From: a virus
Direction: 5' to 3' (one strand)
DNA length: 20,394 nucleotides
Virus record (IMG/VR): IMGVR_UViG_3300009593_000161
Span: 1 to 20,394 of that record
Under the pieces are notes generated by a model. The model had not been told where the DNA came from. It saw nothing but the letters and a program-made list of their open reading frames with translations, and did not search any database. Shown here in pieces: positions 8,712 to 16,432 of this stretch. Numbering within the stretch: the first letter of the stretch is position 1; each line of letters opens with the position of its first letter. The position numbers were made by a program, and so were the translations under genes.

Positions 8712-10006
8712 TATCTATTAGTCCTTATACAATATGGTATATATACAAAGTCTTTTACTATTTGACCATCACCAAGTTTACATTCAATATCAAGTTGTAC
8801 ACTTATGTGAGTATCAGCACCACTTAATTTGACTTCTATTTCACTACCGTCTGCTGAAGTCTCTTGAAAAAAAGTATTATTTCTACCACCTGTTATTACT
8901 ACATCATCACTACCAAAAACTTGATTTTGAAAACTTCTACTTTTGTCACCTCTATAATCTCTACCTGATATTTTCCAAGTGTATTTTGTTGAAACACTAG
9001 GTTTTGAAGACACACTCTTTAGTTTAATTACACTATTGAAATCGAAATATGGTCTCGGTCCATCAATAGTATTTTTATATCGTTGAAACAATGCATTATT
9101 AGGTTGCATACCTCTTTGTTCAATACTTCTTAATGTTGTTTTTTCTGCATCTGATAATGTATTGAATACAGACCACATATTATTTATGTAACCTATATTA
9201 CCTTGAGTCAAAGTACCAGCTGCAATATCTGATATAATCCATCTAGCTTTCACATCACTACTTTCTACCTCATCAGTTGGATTAAAATCTTCAAAGTTTG
9301 GAACAGGAGGTATAATCTCAGATATAAAGCTATTATTTAAATACAAAATACTACCAACAAAATTTTGACTGAGAGGTTCAGATGATTCTAAAATTTTAGT
9401 TTCTAGTAGTTTATCTTTATTTCGATTAGCTTTTTCACCAAATTTTATTGAAATATTTGGTAAATCTATTTTCTTACTTTCTATACCAGTTTGTAATAAA
9501 TTACTATTATACTCTGAGTCTGATATATTTTGAGCGATTACTCGAACTTCAGTTCTTGTTGGTGATATTTCGTGTATAACGTATTTGTTTTCTTTTATAG
9601 AAAGATTGTTACCATTAGTGTCTAATATTTGACCACCATCTGTGATTGTAAAATCACCTTTATAAATTTTATTATCTTTGTCAAGTAAAATAGTCTCATT
9701 AGAACCAGCAGTCTTTCTTAAAAATTTATATTTTACTCTATATCTACCTCTATCGTAACCGAGTTTTCTAAGTATAGTACCAGTTTTTAATTGAACATCA
9801 CCGTTAGTCTCAACAACATAATCACTATTATCAACAATACTCGTTTCTATAAGATTATCGTTTCTATCGTATAACAAAACTTCAACAAAATCTAAATCAC
9901 TTGTACCAAATTGACCACCAACATAAGCATATTCTAGTGACTTAAAATCTATAGATTTATTCTCATATAAAATATCTTTATCTTTTTGATTAAGATTACT
10001 TATCAT
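8711..10006 (-). CDS. Uncharacterised tail-operon protein with beta-rich N- and C-terminal parts
   Basis: I do not recognise this 431-residue protein. The N-terminal 200 residues alternate short beta-type stretches with Asn/Asp-rich turns. Residues about 255-320 are more helical and contain Trp-Ile-Ile-Ser-Asp and Asn-Met-Trp-Ser-Val-Phe. The last 110 residues look like an immunoglobulin-like sandwich, with Tyr-Thr-Trp-Lys-Ile-Ser-Gly at about 342-348 and alternating hydrophobics to the end. Its start overlaps the upstream stop (ATGA) and its stop overlaps the giant wedge gene (TAATG), so it is probably made in step with that protein and may be its partner in the baseplate or fibre network. 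Confidence 0.7.
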   Translation of the reverse strand: MISNLNQKDKDILYENKSIDFKSLEYAYVGGQFGTSDLDFVEVLLYDRNDNLIETSIVDNSDYVVETNGDVQLKTGTILRKLGYDRGRYRVKYKFLRKTAGSNETILLDKDNKIYKGDFTITDGGQILDTNGNNLSIKENKYVIHEISPTRTEVRVIAQNISDSEYNSNLLQTGIESKKIDLPNISIKFGEKANRNKDKLLETKILESSEPLSQNFVGSILYLNNSFISEIIPPVPNFEDFNPTDEVESSDVKARWIISDIAAGTLTQGNIGYINNMWSVFNTLSDAEKTTLRSIEQRGMQPNNALFQRYKNTIDGPRPYFDFNSVIKLKSVSSKPSVSTKYTWKISGRDYRGDKSRSFQNQVFGSDDVVITGGRNNTFFQETSADGSEIEVKLSGADTHISVQLDIECKLGDGQIVKDFVYIPYCIRTNR

Positions 10007-10539
10007 TCAATTATCTCACCCTCTGGTATACTATTTAAATCTGTTTTTGTAATTGTTTTTAGACTAAGTATATTACTATCAGCATAAAACACACCGATAT
10101 CTGAATATAATCTTTTTTGACTGTTTACTATTTTGTAAATATTTTTATCTGTAAAATCATCGCTAGTAACATTATCACCATCAACTATATCTTCTGGTAG
10201 TGTTTCTGCAAATCTTGATGTTGCCAATTCAACAATATTTCTATCAACGGTTTTTTCGAGTATTGATTTTTTTGTAACAACATTTAACTTATTACTGTTA
10301 ACTGTTTTCATTTTATCTATATCATCTTTATCAATAACATCTTGATACACACCTGAAGTCGTATCTAAATCATCAAGACCATTAGTTGATTGTATTTCTT
10401 CAAATGAGTACAAAACACCATTTCGTCTAAAATTATCTTGTTTGAGTTTTTTAACTTGTAATAAATAATCACTACGTAATTCATTTACAAACTTTTGATA
10501 AAAATTAACTTTTTTTAACTCTTTTTTTGTATATGGCAT
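10003..10539 (-). CDS. Small uncharacterised baseplate-operon protein
   Basis: This is a 178-residue, strongly charged protein (many Lys, Asp, Asn) with no cysteine, no membrane segment and no recognisable motif. Residues 1-40 should form a basic amphipathic helix; the rest mixes short hydrophobic patches with acidic turns. It overlaps both neighbours (TAATG at its start, ATGA at its end), so expression is tightly coupled to the DNRLRE-like and 431-residue proteins. A structural or chaperone role in tail assembly is a context guess only. Confidence 0.7.
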   Translation of the reverse strand: MPYTKKELKKVNFYQKFVNELRSDYLLQVKKLKQDNFRRNGVLYSFEEIQSTNGLDDLDTTSGVYQDVIDKDDIDKMKTVNSNKLNVVTKKSILEKTVDRNIVELATSRFAETLPEDIVDGDNVTSDDFTDKNIYKIVNSQKRLYSDIGVFYADSNILSLKTITKTDLNSIPEGEIIE

Positions 10540-11654
10540 TATTGAGATACCTTAAATGTAAATCCTTCTTCAAAATATTGTTGTGTTTTATCAACTGTAC
10601 CACTACCACTAACAACTTTATAATTTAATTTATAATATCTTTCAGGTTGATAACCATTCAAATCAAGGTTAAAATAATTACCTGTCGAGTCACAACTTAT
10701 TTTTGAACCACTACCATATGGTACAACTACGTCATCAGTCTCTGCATCTACTATTGAATAAAATGCACCATCACCAGATGCACTACCACTTGGTAAATAT
10801 TTTACTACTAAGTCAGCTGGTGTAGTTGAGTATGTTCTAGCAGGGAATCTTGCTTTACCTACTAATCTAAATTTAGTCTTTGACTTTTCATTATAGTCTG
10901 GTCTCAAACCTTTCATATAAATTTGCATATCTTCTAACTCAGTAGAAGTTAATGGTGAAAGAGAACCTGTTGACCATTTTGAATCATCCCATTCAACTTC
11001 GAGTGTTGGTGGGTATTTCGTGTGAGTATCAGATGAGAAAAATGAAAAGTTACCTAACTCAGTAGAACTACCTTCATCTGCATTTGAATTTAAATTACCG
11101 ACACTACCACTTCTCTTTACCATAAAACCTTCATTTTCGACATTTGAAGTCAACCATTTATTGACAATATCTGTAACATCCATTCTCATATCTTTTGATT
11201 TATGAGTAAAAGAATGAGATGCCTCATAACCAGAACCTGAATACCACGCACCACCAGATGCACTTACTTCAGACCATAAAGTACCATCTAATGTACCAAA
11301 TTTATATGTCCAACTACAACCCTCATCAGTTATTGGATTATCATAAGAACGACCATCACCCATTGTCCAAGACTGACTCACTGGATAAGCATATAAACTT
11401 TGAGATGTAGCTAAAGCTGTGGGTTTAGCATCAAATAAATTTAAATAATATTTTGGATTAGTAATTACACCATTTACAATGGATTGTGATATTTCAGACA
11501 AATTAAATTTTATCAATATACGAGATACATCAACTACTGTACCTGTTGGACTGACATCTTTCCTGACTTCTAATACTTCATCTAAACCAGAATTCATACT
11601 AGATGATGCTTCGTATAAAGTTGAATCTTTATCTGCGAAAGTAAAAAAATGCAT
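10539..11654 (-). CDS. DNRLRE-like virion protein
   Basis: This 371-residue protein has the layout of DNRLRE-type extracellular domains. An early Asp-Ser-Thr-Leu-Tyr-Glu-Ala strand is followed by Ser-Arg-Ile-Leu-Ile-Lys-Phe-Asn-Leu (44-52) and Ser-Gln-Ser-Trp at about 93-96. Then come Asp-Glu-Gly-Cys-Ser-Trp-Thr-Tyr (110-117), Met-Asp-Val-Thr-Asp-Ile-Val-Asn-Lys-Trp (158-167), and Asn-Glu-Gly-Phe-Met-Val-Lys (174-180). The C-terminal 140 residues are a second beta-rich part. GGAG precedes the ATG at good spacing, inside the end of the gp6 gene. Lying between gp6 and the P2 gpI-like protein, it is probably an accessory baseplate or fibre-anchoring subunit. The domain call is by eye and the precise job is unknown. 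Confidence 0.75.
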   Translation of the reverse strand: MHFFTFADKDSTLYEASSSMNSGLDEVLEVRKDVSPTGTVVDVSRILIKFNLSEISQSIVNGVITNPKYYLNLFDAKPTALATSQSLYAYPVSQSWTMGDGRSYDNPITDEGCSWTYKFGTLDGTLWSEVSASGGAWYSGSGYEASHSFTHKSKDMRMDVTDIVNKWLTSNVENEGFMVKRSGSVGNLNSNADEGSSTELGNFSFFSSDTHTKYPPTLEVEWDDSKWSTGSLSPLTSTELEDMQIYMKGLRPDYNEKSKTKFRLVGKARFPARTYSTTPADLVVKYLPSGSASGDGAFYSIVDAETDDVVVPYGSGSKISCDSTGNYFNLDLNGYQPERYYKLNYKVVSGSGTVDKTQQYFEEGFTFKVSQ

Positions 11655-11657
11655 TTA

Positions 11658-13601
11658 TTAATCTCCAGTTGCTAAGTTATCACCAACAACTTTACCTTCA
11701 ATATCTGTGTTGGGAAATTTCACTTCAAAAATACTTGGGTCTAATGCTGTATACAATATACCATCTATAATACTTTTTTCTATATTGAAAAAATTACCTG
11801 AATAACCTTCTGCTACTTTGTATTTAGTTTCTATAACAACAGGTAAATTTTTTGGGTTATTTTTTTCAGGTGGTACAACACTTGCGACACCGTCAATTAA
11901 AGAAAGTTGATAAGCAATGTCTGCTAAAATAATTGGTTGACCGATTTGCCATCTATTAATATCAAAGAAATTTTTCACTGCTGACACACATCTTAATAAG
12001 ACATCATTCTTATTAAAACCAATCTTAGTTAAAATAGAAAACTTTACACCAATATTAATAATGTAAGCATCTTTTATATTGACAGCATCAGTAACTAATC
12101 TAAATTGAGATAGATAAGTTTTTAGATTTTCTTTTACAGTATTTGTCAAAACTGTTAATTGACCAGTTGGGTTTAAACCTAAGGTATACATATTTAAAGC
12201 TAAGGGATTATTAACAATTTTATTCTTAGCATCTTCATCATCAAGTTTTGTAATTTCTAATTGTTCGTCTTGTACCATATGTACTTTAGCAATGTTACCA
12301 AATCTTTGAGGTAATGCATATGCTCTTACAATATAATCTTCCTTTGTTACAGCTCTACTTTGTGCTTGATAGTAAGCTAATGCACTTTCACGAACTTCTC
12401 TAACGCTTTGACCATCACTACCACCAGTAGCTGGTTTCACGTTTACAAATGATACAGAATCTTTTGATTCTTGTACAAGTGTTGATGATAGATTATTATC
12501 TTGAATTTTAAAAGATATAGAACTAACAGCTGATATATCACCGGATGCTACGTTGTCTTCAACACCACCACCATAAGAATATGTTATTGATAATGTTGTA
12601 TTAGAAGGTGCTTGACCGAATGCTTTTGTTTTTAAAAAATTACTAGGGTCAAAAGCTTCACCTAATTTACTTGGACTACCTGGTAAATTAGAACCAACCA
12701 TATCTGGGTTTGGTATTATTTCTTCATCTGGATTATTACTAGTACCTGCTCCAAATCTTAAAATAGTTTCATCGTCTTTATTTATATATGTTGTAAATCT
12801 ACGAGCTGTCTTTTTAAGTTTTAAAATATAAGGTGATACTTCTCTATGAATAACAGCTGTTGGAGTATTATCAACATTATTTTCAATTTCTTCAAATATT
12901 GTATCTCTAGCTAGAGAATCAACTTCAGACCAACTATTACCATCACTATCTGTACAAGATATAATTTCTATAACATCTGAGTTAGCTAATTTGATTTGAG
13001 AATATTTTTCTGGTGAACTGAAAGTAAATTGTTCAGTAATAATAGTACCACTTTCTGCTTTGACTTTTTTCTTTAATAAAAACTTAGTTGGAGCGCCACT
13101 ATCAGTTTCAAATATTTCTACATCTCTTGAGTCAAAAGAACTAGAGAATTTAAAGTTTACATCTTCAAGTGTTCTAAAAACTGTCCCATTACTTTTTGCA
13201 GTGACACGAGACCCAGCATCAACTGTCAACGCATATCTAAAATCTGGTTCTTCATTCAATGCCGGTACTGTTTGAAATACATCAAGAATAGTAGTAGCTG
13301 CAGTTGTTGTTTTTGGCTTGTAACCAAATGATTGAGCTATGTTATATACATTTCTTTTTTCTTCAGCATATGCTAAAAGAGACTCTCTGAATTGTGAATC
13401 TATGTAGTAAGAAAGAACATCACCAACATAAGCAGCCATTTCAATAAACATCATACCAGGTGAAGATTCATTAAAATCATTATAAGTATTTGGAAAATAT
13501 TGTTTTGCAAAATCGATTAAGTTATCTCTAAAATCACTAAAGTCTTTATTGAGATAGTTTACTTCTTTTACAACATTCTTTTTTACACTTGTTCTAGCCA
13601 T
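11658..13601 (-). CDS. gp6: Baseplate wedge protein, gp6 / baseplate J-like
   Basis: At 647 residues this is close to T4 gp6 (660). The N-terminus has the hallmark Asp-Phe-Arg-Asp-Asn-Leu-Ile-Asp-Phe-Ala-Lys, then Ser-Ser-Pro-Gly-Met-Met-Phe-Ile-Glu-Met-Ala-Ala-Tyr-Val-Gly-Asp-Val (46-62) and Tyr-Tyr-Ile-Asp. This is the helical region that in this family precedes a long beta part. The J-like domain includes Arg-Glu-Ser-Ala-Leu-Ala-Tyr-Tyr (404-411) and Arg-Ala-Val-Thr-Lys-Glu-Asp-Tyr (416-423). The C-terminal third has the wedge-type segment around Ile-Gly-Gln-Pro-Ile-Ile-Leu-Ala-Asp-Ile (553-562). gp6 forms the inner ring of the baseplate around the hub together with gp25. TTAGGA lies before the ATG and the gp25 stop (TAG) falls in that site, coupling the two. 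Confidence 0.92.
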   Translation of the reverse strand: MARTSVKKNVVKEVNYLNKDFSDFRDNLIDFAKQYFPNTYNDFNESSPGMMFIEMAAYVGDVLSYYIDSQFRESLLAYAEEKRNVYNIAQSFGYKPKTTTAATTILDVFQTVPALNEEPDFRYALTVDAGSRVTAKSNGTVFRTLEDVNFKFSSSFDSRDVEIFETDSGAPTKFLLKKKVKAESGTIITEQFTFSSPEKYSQIKLANSDVIEIISCTDSDGNSWSEVDSLARDTIFEEIENNVDNTPTAVIHREVSPYILKLKKTARRFTTYINKDDETILRFGAGTSNNPDEEIIPNPDMVGSNLPGSPSKLGEAFDPSNFLKTKAFGQAPSNTTLSITYSYGGGVEDNVASGDISAVSSISFKIQDNNLSSTLVQESKDSVSFVNVKPATGGSDGQSVREVRESALAYYQAQSRAVTKEDYIVRAYALPQRFGNIAKVHMVQDEQLEITKLDDEDAKNKIVNNPLALNMYTLGLNPTGQLTVLTNTVKENLKTYLSQFRLVTDAVNIKDAYIINIGVKFSILTKIGFNKNDVLLRCVSAVKNFFDINRWQIGQPIILADIAYQLSLIDGVASVVPPEKNNPKNLPVVIETKYKVAEGYSGNFFNIEKSIIDGILYTALDPSIFEVKFPNTDIEGKVVGDNLATGD

Positions 13602-13609
13602 TGTTTATC

Positions 13610-14035
13610 CTAAGAAACTGTTTCAAAATAAGTTGTATCAATTAACACTTCTTGTGTCGTTCTACTATTAAGTGTTGTATTGTATTTAACTTTTACATAA
13701 ATTTTATTTTTATTATCATCTTGTGTCAAAGTTTCAACAGAAATTATGTTAACGTAAGGTAACCACGTATTAACACTTCTTCTAATTTCTTCTTCAATTT
13801 TATTCGGTAAATTGTCATCTATTTGCTCGAAAATAAATTCTCGTAATCGACTACCAAACTCAGGTTGTGATACTCTTTCACCAACACTCGTTAATAATAA
13901 ATTTGTGATATTATATTGAGATTGTTCAAGTGAAGTTTTAGTCATCTTAAAATCTTGATTGTTACCATTTTTTAATGGTAAAGATAGACCAATATAAACA
14001 TCTGGATTTAAGTCATTTTCGAGAGCTGATGCCAT
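13610..14035 (-). CDS. gp25: Baseplate wedge protein of the GPW/gp25 family
   Basis: This 141-residue protein has the usual length and arrangement of the gp25/GPW family. The core is Leu-Leu-Leu-Thr-Ser-Val-Gly-Glu-Arg (46-54), then Pro-Glu-Phe-Gly-Ser-Arg-Leu (58-64), Phe-Glu-Gln-Ile, and a helix leading to Trp91-Leu-Pro-Tyr. The final 40 residues form the strands that end the fold. In contractile tails this protein joins the sheath to the wedge and nucleates sheath assembly. Its start overlaps the stop of the 146-residue gene (TAATG), and gp6 follows directly, the same W-J order seen in P2-like phages. Confidence 0.95.
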   Translation of the reverse strand: MASALENDLNPDVYIGLSLPLKNGNNQDFKMTKTSLEQSQYNITNLLLTSVGERVSQPEFGSRLREFIFEQIDDNLPNKIEEEIRRSVNTWLPYVNIISVETLTQDDNKNKIYVKVKYNTTLNSRTTQEVLIDTTYFETVS

Positions 14036-14475
14036 TATTTACCTTTCATTTTTTCGTGTTTCATTAAATCACTATAATCTCTAGTTAAAGCATTTGTTAT
14101 ATGTTCTGGTACATCATTTACAGATTTACCTGCTTTTCTCAAAGTATCTGCTGCTACCATATCTCTTTGTACCTCTTCTGGTTTACCGTAACCTAATAAT
14201 TCTGTCATTCTATTTGTATCGAATGTTCCACCACCTAGAGTTGGATATTCATCTGTTTGAGATTCTGATTTAGTTAAACCAACTGTTTCATTGAGAACTT
14301 TATTTAGACTTTCATTTTTAGTATATTTAACTTCATCTTTTGATTGTCTAACAACAGGTTTATTTTTAATAACTGGTTTTGATACTTGTTCTTCTATAAA
14401 TATCTTCTTTACTTCTTTTTGCACTTCTCGTTTCACTACTTCACGTATTATTTTAACGAGGTCTTTTTTAGTCAT
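14035..14475 (-). CDS. Conserved small protein of the baseplate operon
   Basis: This 146-residue basic protein has no assigned function. Residues 1-30 are a Lys/Arg/Glu-rich amphipathic helix (Lys-Lys-Asp-Leu-Val-Lys-Ile-Ile-Arg-Glu-Val-Val) that may form a coiled coil. The C-terminal half holds Glu-Tyr-Pro-Thr-Leu-Gly-Gly-Gly-Thr-Phe (76-85) followed by a Met-Thr-Glu-Leu-Leu-Gly-Tyr-Gly turn, and Leu-Thr-Arg-Asp-Tyr near residue 131. I associate this combination with uncharacterised proteins of marine phage baseplate clusters, from memory. AAGGAG precedes the ATG. Being sandwiched between the spike and gp25 suggests a baseplate assembly or hub-connection role. Confidence 0.75.
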   Translation of the reverse strand: MTKKDLVKIIREVVKREVQKEVKKIFIEEQVSKPVIKNKPVVRQSKDEVKYTKNESLNKVLNETVGLTKSESQTDEYPTLGGGTFDTNRMTELLGYGKPEEVQRDMVAADTLRKAGKSVNDVPEHITNALTRDYSDLMKHEKMKGK

Positions 14476-14484
14476 AATAACTCC

Positions 14485-15639
14485 TTATTTTTTCAAGTTT
14501 TTTAGTTTATCTTCGACTGAAAGTTTTTTAATATCTGGTGTACTAGGTATCTCAGGTAATTCTGGTACTTTGAAATCTGATTTAGGTATCTCTGGTATTT
14601 CAGGTAACTCTGGTCTTTCTGGTATTTTAAAATTAGGGTCTGCAGCTAATACTTGTTTATTTAAAAAAGTTTGTTTAGTAATTGAATCTTTTAATCTTAA
14701 AATTTTATCAATTAGTTTTTTTGCTTCAACTATAAAAACTGGTGGATTTGCTACTAATACCATTACCTTTTGTATATCAGTAAATAAAGTCAAAACATCA
14801 GATTGAAATTCTAATAGTTTTTCACCATCAATAGTTGGTATCATTGGTGCTCTTGGGTCACCCATTTTAATAGTTTGTTTTTCACCTGGATTTAAATTAA
14901 TACCTTTACCAGCTCGAATCTCCACATCTCTTTTTTTACCACTACTGATTCTAACATTCTTTCTTCCATTAATAAGTATATTATCAGATTGAATTATAAC
15001 ATTTTTTCCCTCTATCGGTTCACCGTCAAACGAACCATCCATACCATCAGAAGTTAAATAAATTGAACTATCGTCATTTTGTATATTTGGTTTTTCTAAT
15101 TGTTCGTCAACACCATCATTTGTACGAATATGTATGATTGGTTTTTGTTCTTTATTTTGTGAAAAACAAATAGATTGTCCAGTTCTACCTTCAAATAAAA
15201 TACAACCTGGTTCGATAGTTACAGCGTTTTGATTTTTAAGTTTGAAATCATCTAATTCAATTGCACTACCTAATCTACTTGCTATATTATTATTAGGTAC
15301 ACCTTTTTCATTTACTATATCAGTATAATAAAACTCACCGTCTATTTCAGTAACAAATACTTTTTCACCTGCAACCGGTACAGTTATTTTATGTGGTGAT
15401 AATGGTTTGACATTACTTACTACATTACCAGTCTTAGTAAATGTACCTGTGATTGAACCCCTACTGAAAGGTACGTTCATAGTAACTTCATCAACAATTA
15501 CAGTTTCATAATCGTGATGTATAACATTACCTGCGTTGATAGATTGTCTAATTTGTCTATCTATCTCTGGTCCTTTTACAAACTTGTCAGGTAAAGGGTT
15601 TGGTGGATATACATTTGTTGGCTTTTCGTTATATGCCAT
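14485..15639 (-). CDS. Baseplate spike-like protein (gp5/gpV type) with Pro-rich tail
   Basis: Residues about 50-115 of this 384-residue protein resemble the OB-fold of central spike proteins (Ile-Thr-Val-Pro-Val-Ala-Gly-Glu-Lys-Val-Phe-Val). Residues about 135-260 are short repeating strands with Asn/Asp/Gly turns (Ile-Leu-Ile-Asn-Gly-Arg, Val-Arg-Ile-Ser-Ser-Gly, Ile-Arg-Ala-Gly-Lys-Gly), as in a beta-helical needle. A helical segment follows (about 273-330), then a Pro/Glu repeat at 340-370 (Pro-Glu-Leu-Pro-Glu-Ile-Pro, imperfectly repeated). No lysozyme domain is visible, unlike T4 gp5. The gene lies just before gp25 and gp6, where P2-type clusters carry the spike gene V. Family membership is moderately supported by position and fold pattern. 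Confidence 0.72.
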   Translation of the reverse strand: MAYNEKPTNVYPPNPLPDKFVKGPEIDRQIRQSINAGNVIHHDYETVIVDEVTMNVPFSRGSITGTFTKTGNVVSNVKPLSPHKITVPVAGEKVFVTEIDGEFYYTDIVNEKGVPNNNIASRLGSAIELDDFKLKNQNAVTIEPGCILFEGRTGQSICFSQNKEQKPIIHIRTNDGVDEQLEKPNIQNDDSSIYLTSDGMDGSFDGEPIEGKNVIIQSDNILINGRKNVRISSGKKRDVEIRAGKGINLNPGEKQTIKMGDPRAPMIPTIDGEKLLEFQSDVLTLFTDIQKVMVLVANPPVFIVEAKKLIDKILRLKDSITKQTFLNKQVLAADPNFKIPERPELPEIPEIPKSDFKVPELPEIPSTPDIKKLSVEDKLKNLKK

Positions 15640-16038
15640 TTAATTTTCCAATGATGATGTTTTCTCTATTTTACTTTGAATTTTATCGTTTTCAACTTGT
15701 ATGTCTTTGACAGCATCCTCGAGATTAGTCATAAGTTGATTTTTTTCATCGTCAGATAAACCAAACTCGTCTTCTGAAGATGCTCTTTGTTCTGCGGAAA
15801 TAAGACGCTGAACAATACCTGCCATCTTAACAAGTTGGTCATCATTCCTAACGTTGATTTCAAGATACTCTTTTATCATAGGTACGATTTGAACTGCAGT
15901 ATCACCGTCTTTTATGAACTGAACTAGTTCTTTAGTTAAGACATCAAGTTGTTTTTTATTATATTCTGTGTTATCATAAATATCTTTGAATAGTGAAGAA
16001 AGTGATTTTCCATCAAAGATTTCGTAATCAATAGCCAT
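15640..16038 (-). CDS. First gene of the baseplate operon, conserved small protein
   Basis: This 132-residue acidic, mostly helical protein begins Met-Ala-Ile-Asp-Tyr-Glu-Ile-Phe-Asp-Gly-Lys-Ser-Leu. Later come Pro-Met-Ile-Lys-Glu-Tyr-Leu-Glu (53-60), Asp-Asp-Gln-Leu-Val-Lys-Met-Ala and a C-terminal Glu/Lys/Gln coiled-coil-like stretch. I associate this pattern with uncharacterised proteins near spike genes of marine myoviruses, from memory. It follows the divergent regulatory gap, abuts the spike gene directly (its stop is adjacent to the next ATG), and would be the first product from the leftward TATAAATA promoter. A tail assembly or chaperone role is possible. Confidence 0.75.
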   Translation of the reverse strand: MAIDYEIFDGKSLSSLFKDIYDNTEYNKKQLDVLTKELVQFIKDGDTAVQIVPMIKEYLEINVRNDDQLVKMAGIVQRLISAEQRASSEDEFGLSDDEKNQLMTNLEDAVKDIQVENDKIQSKIEKTSSLEN

Positions 16039-16096
16039 AGTTTACCTAAATGTTATTACTTAATAATAAATATGTACTACTTTAAAAATAGTAATA

Positions 16097-16104
16097 TATA
16101 AATA
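16097..16104 (+). promoter_or_regulatory. TATAAATA late promoter facing the 73-residue gene
   Basis: This is a perfect T4 late-promoter octamer in a non-coding gap, with the start codon of the only plus-strand gene 106 nt beyond it. A gp55-type sigma is encoded 430 nt away, so the recognising factor is present. The A/T-rich setting reduces certainty. A transcript from here would first cross the terminator-like hairpin at 16149-16188. Confidence 0.5.
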
Positions 16105-16138
16105 TATATTGAATCAAATAATTTATTAACATTATAGT

Positions 16139-16146
16139 TATTTATA
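16139..16146 (-). promoter_or_regulatory. TATAAATA late promoter for the baseplate operon
   Basis: Read on the minus strand, this is a perfect T4-late octamer 93 nt upstream of the first baseplate operon ATG (16038). It faces the plus-strand octamer at 16097-16104, so the two early transcripts would overlap by roughly 20-30 nt. It is the only perfect octamer I noticed in a non-coding position pointing into the long leftward operon, which supports it as that operon's promoter. Confidence 0.55.
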
Positions 16147-16188
16147 GAGGTTACTCGGTTCTGTAAAATTACTGAGTGACCTTTTTTT
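16147..16188 (+). terminator. Intrinsic-terminator-like hairpin upstream of the 73-residue gene
   Basis: GGTTACTCGGT (16149-16159) and ACTGAGTGACC (16171-16181) form an 11-bp stem with two G-U pairs and an 11-nt loop, extendable by two or three A/G-U pairs. Seven T residues follow (16182-16188). It works only in the plus direction. The position 22 nt before the ATG of a same-strand gene means it could attenuate the leader, or act as a 5' stability hairpin on a late mRNA. Confidence 0.65.
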
Positions 16189-16210
16189 CTAACTAACGGG
16201 AGAAAACCAA

Positions 16211-16432
16211 ATGAAGGAAGTCGTAACACAAGTCAAAGGATATGTTGATGATTTAGCTCATCTATTAATGTCTTTTGTAGCTATCGGTGCTGTATCTGAA
16301 GTAATCTTTGGGTCTGGTATCTTTGGCGTTAATGTTATAGGTAACCTTACATCCATCATTAATAAGTTCGGCGAGTCGGGTTTCGCTGGGCTTGTCGCCT
16401 TGTTGGTGTTGGTGGGTTTATTTCGAAAGTAG
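16211..16432 (+). CDS. 73-residue two-helix membrane peptide, sole plus-strand gene
   Basis: GGGAG lies 9 nt before the ATG. The 73-residue product has a hydrophobic stretch at about 16-38 (with Ala/Phe/Val/Ile and Gly-Ser-Gly) and a second at about 57-71 (Gly-Phe-Ala-Gly-Leu-Val-Ala-Leu-Leu-Val-Leu-Val), joined by a loop containing Asn-Lys-Phe-Gly-Glu-Ser, with a basic Phe-Arg-Lys end. That is compatible with a small holin, an inner-membrane modulator or a virion membrane peptide; I cannot choose among them. The gene is opposite to all its neighbours and bounded by hairpins on both sides. From 16367 to about 16416 it uses G/C-rich codons (TTC GGC GAG TCG) unlike the rest of the window. Confidence 0.75.
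   Translation: MKEVVTQVKGYVDDLAHLLMSFVAIGAVSEVIFGSGIFGVNVIGNLTSIINKFGESGFAGLVALLVLVGLFRK

Noticed and set aside
8431-8721. Plus-strand frames within 4.7-8.7 kb
   Set aside because: All are shadows of the 1428-residue wedge gene, with no initiation signals and serine-rich complement composition.
4425-11654. Recurrent short strings such as ACCACTACCACT
   Set aside because: They encode Ser-Gly-Ser-Gly linkers in tail proteins on the minus strand, have no regular spacing, and are not a repeat array or CRISPR.
14395-14402. Another TATAAATA octamer on the plus strand
   Set aside because: It lies within coding sequence of the 146-residue gene, antisense, with no gene to serve; a few chance matches are expected at this base composition.
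14291-14806. 171-codon plus-strand frame rich in Phe, Ser and Ile
   Set aside because: It crosses two well-supported minus-strand genes and their junction; its composition is the complement of Lys/Glu- and Pro/Glu-rich coding sequence.
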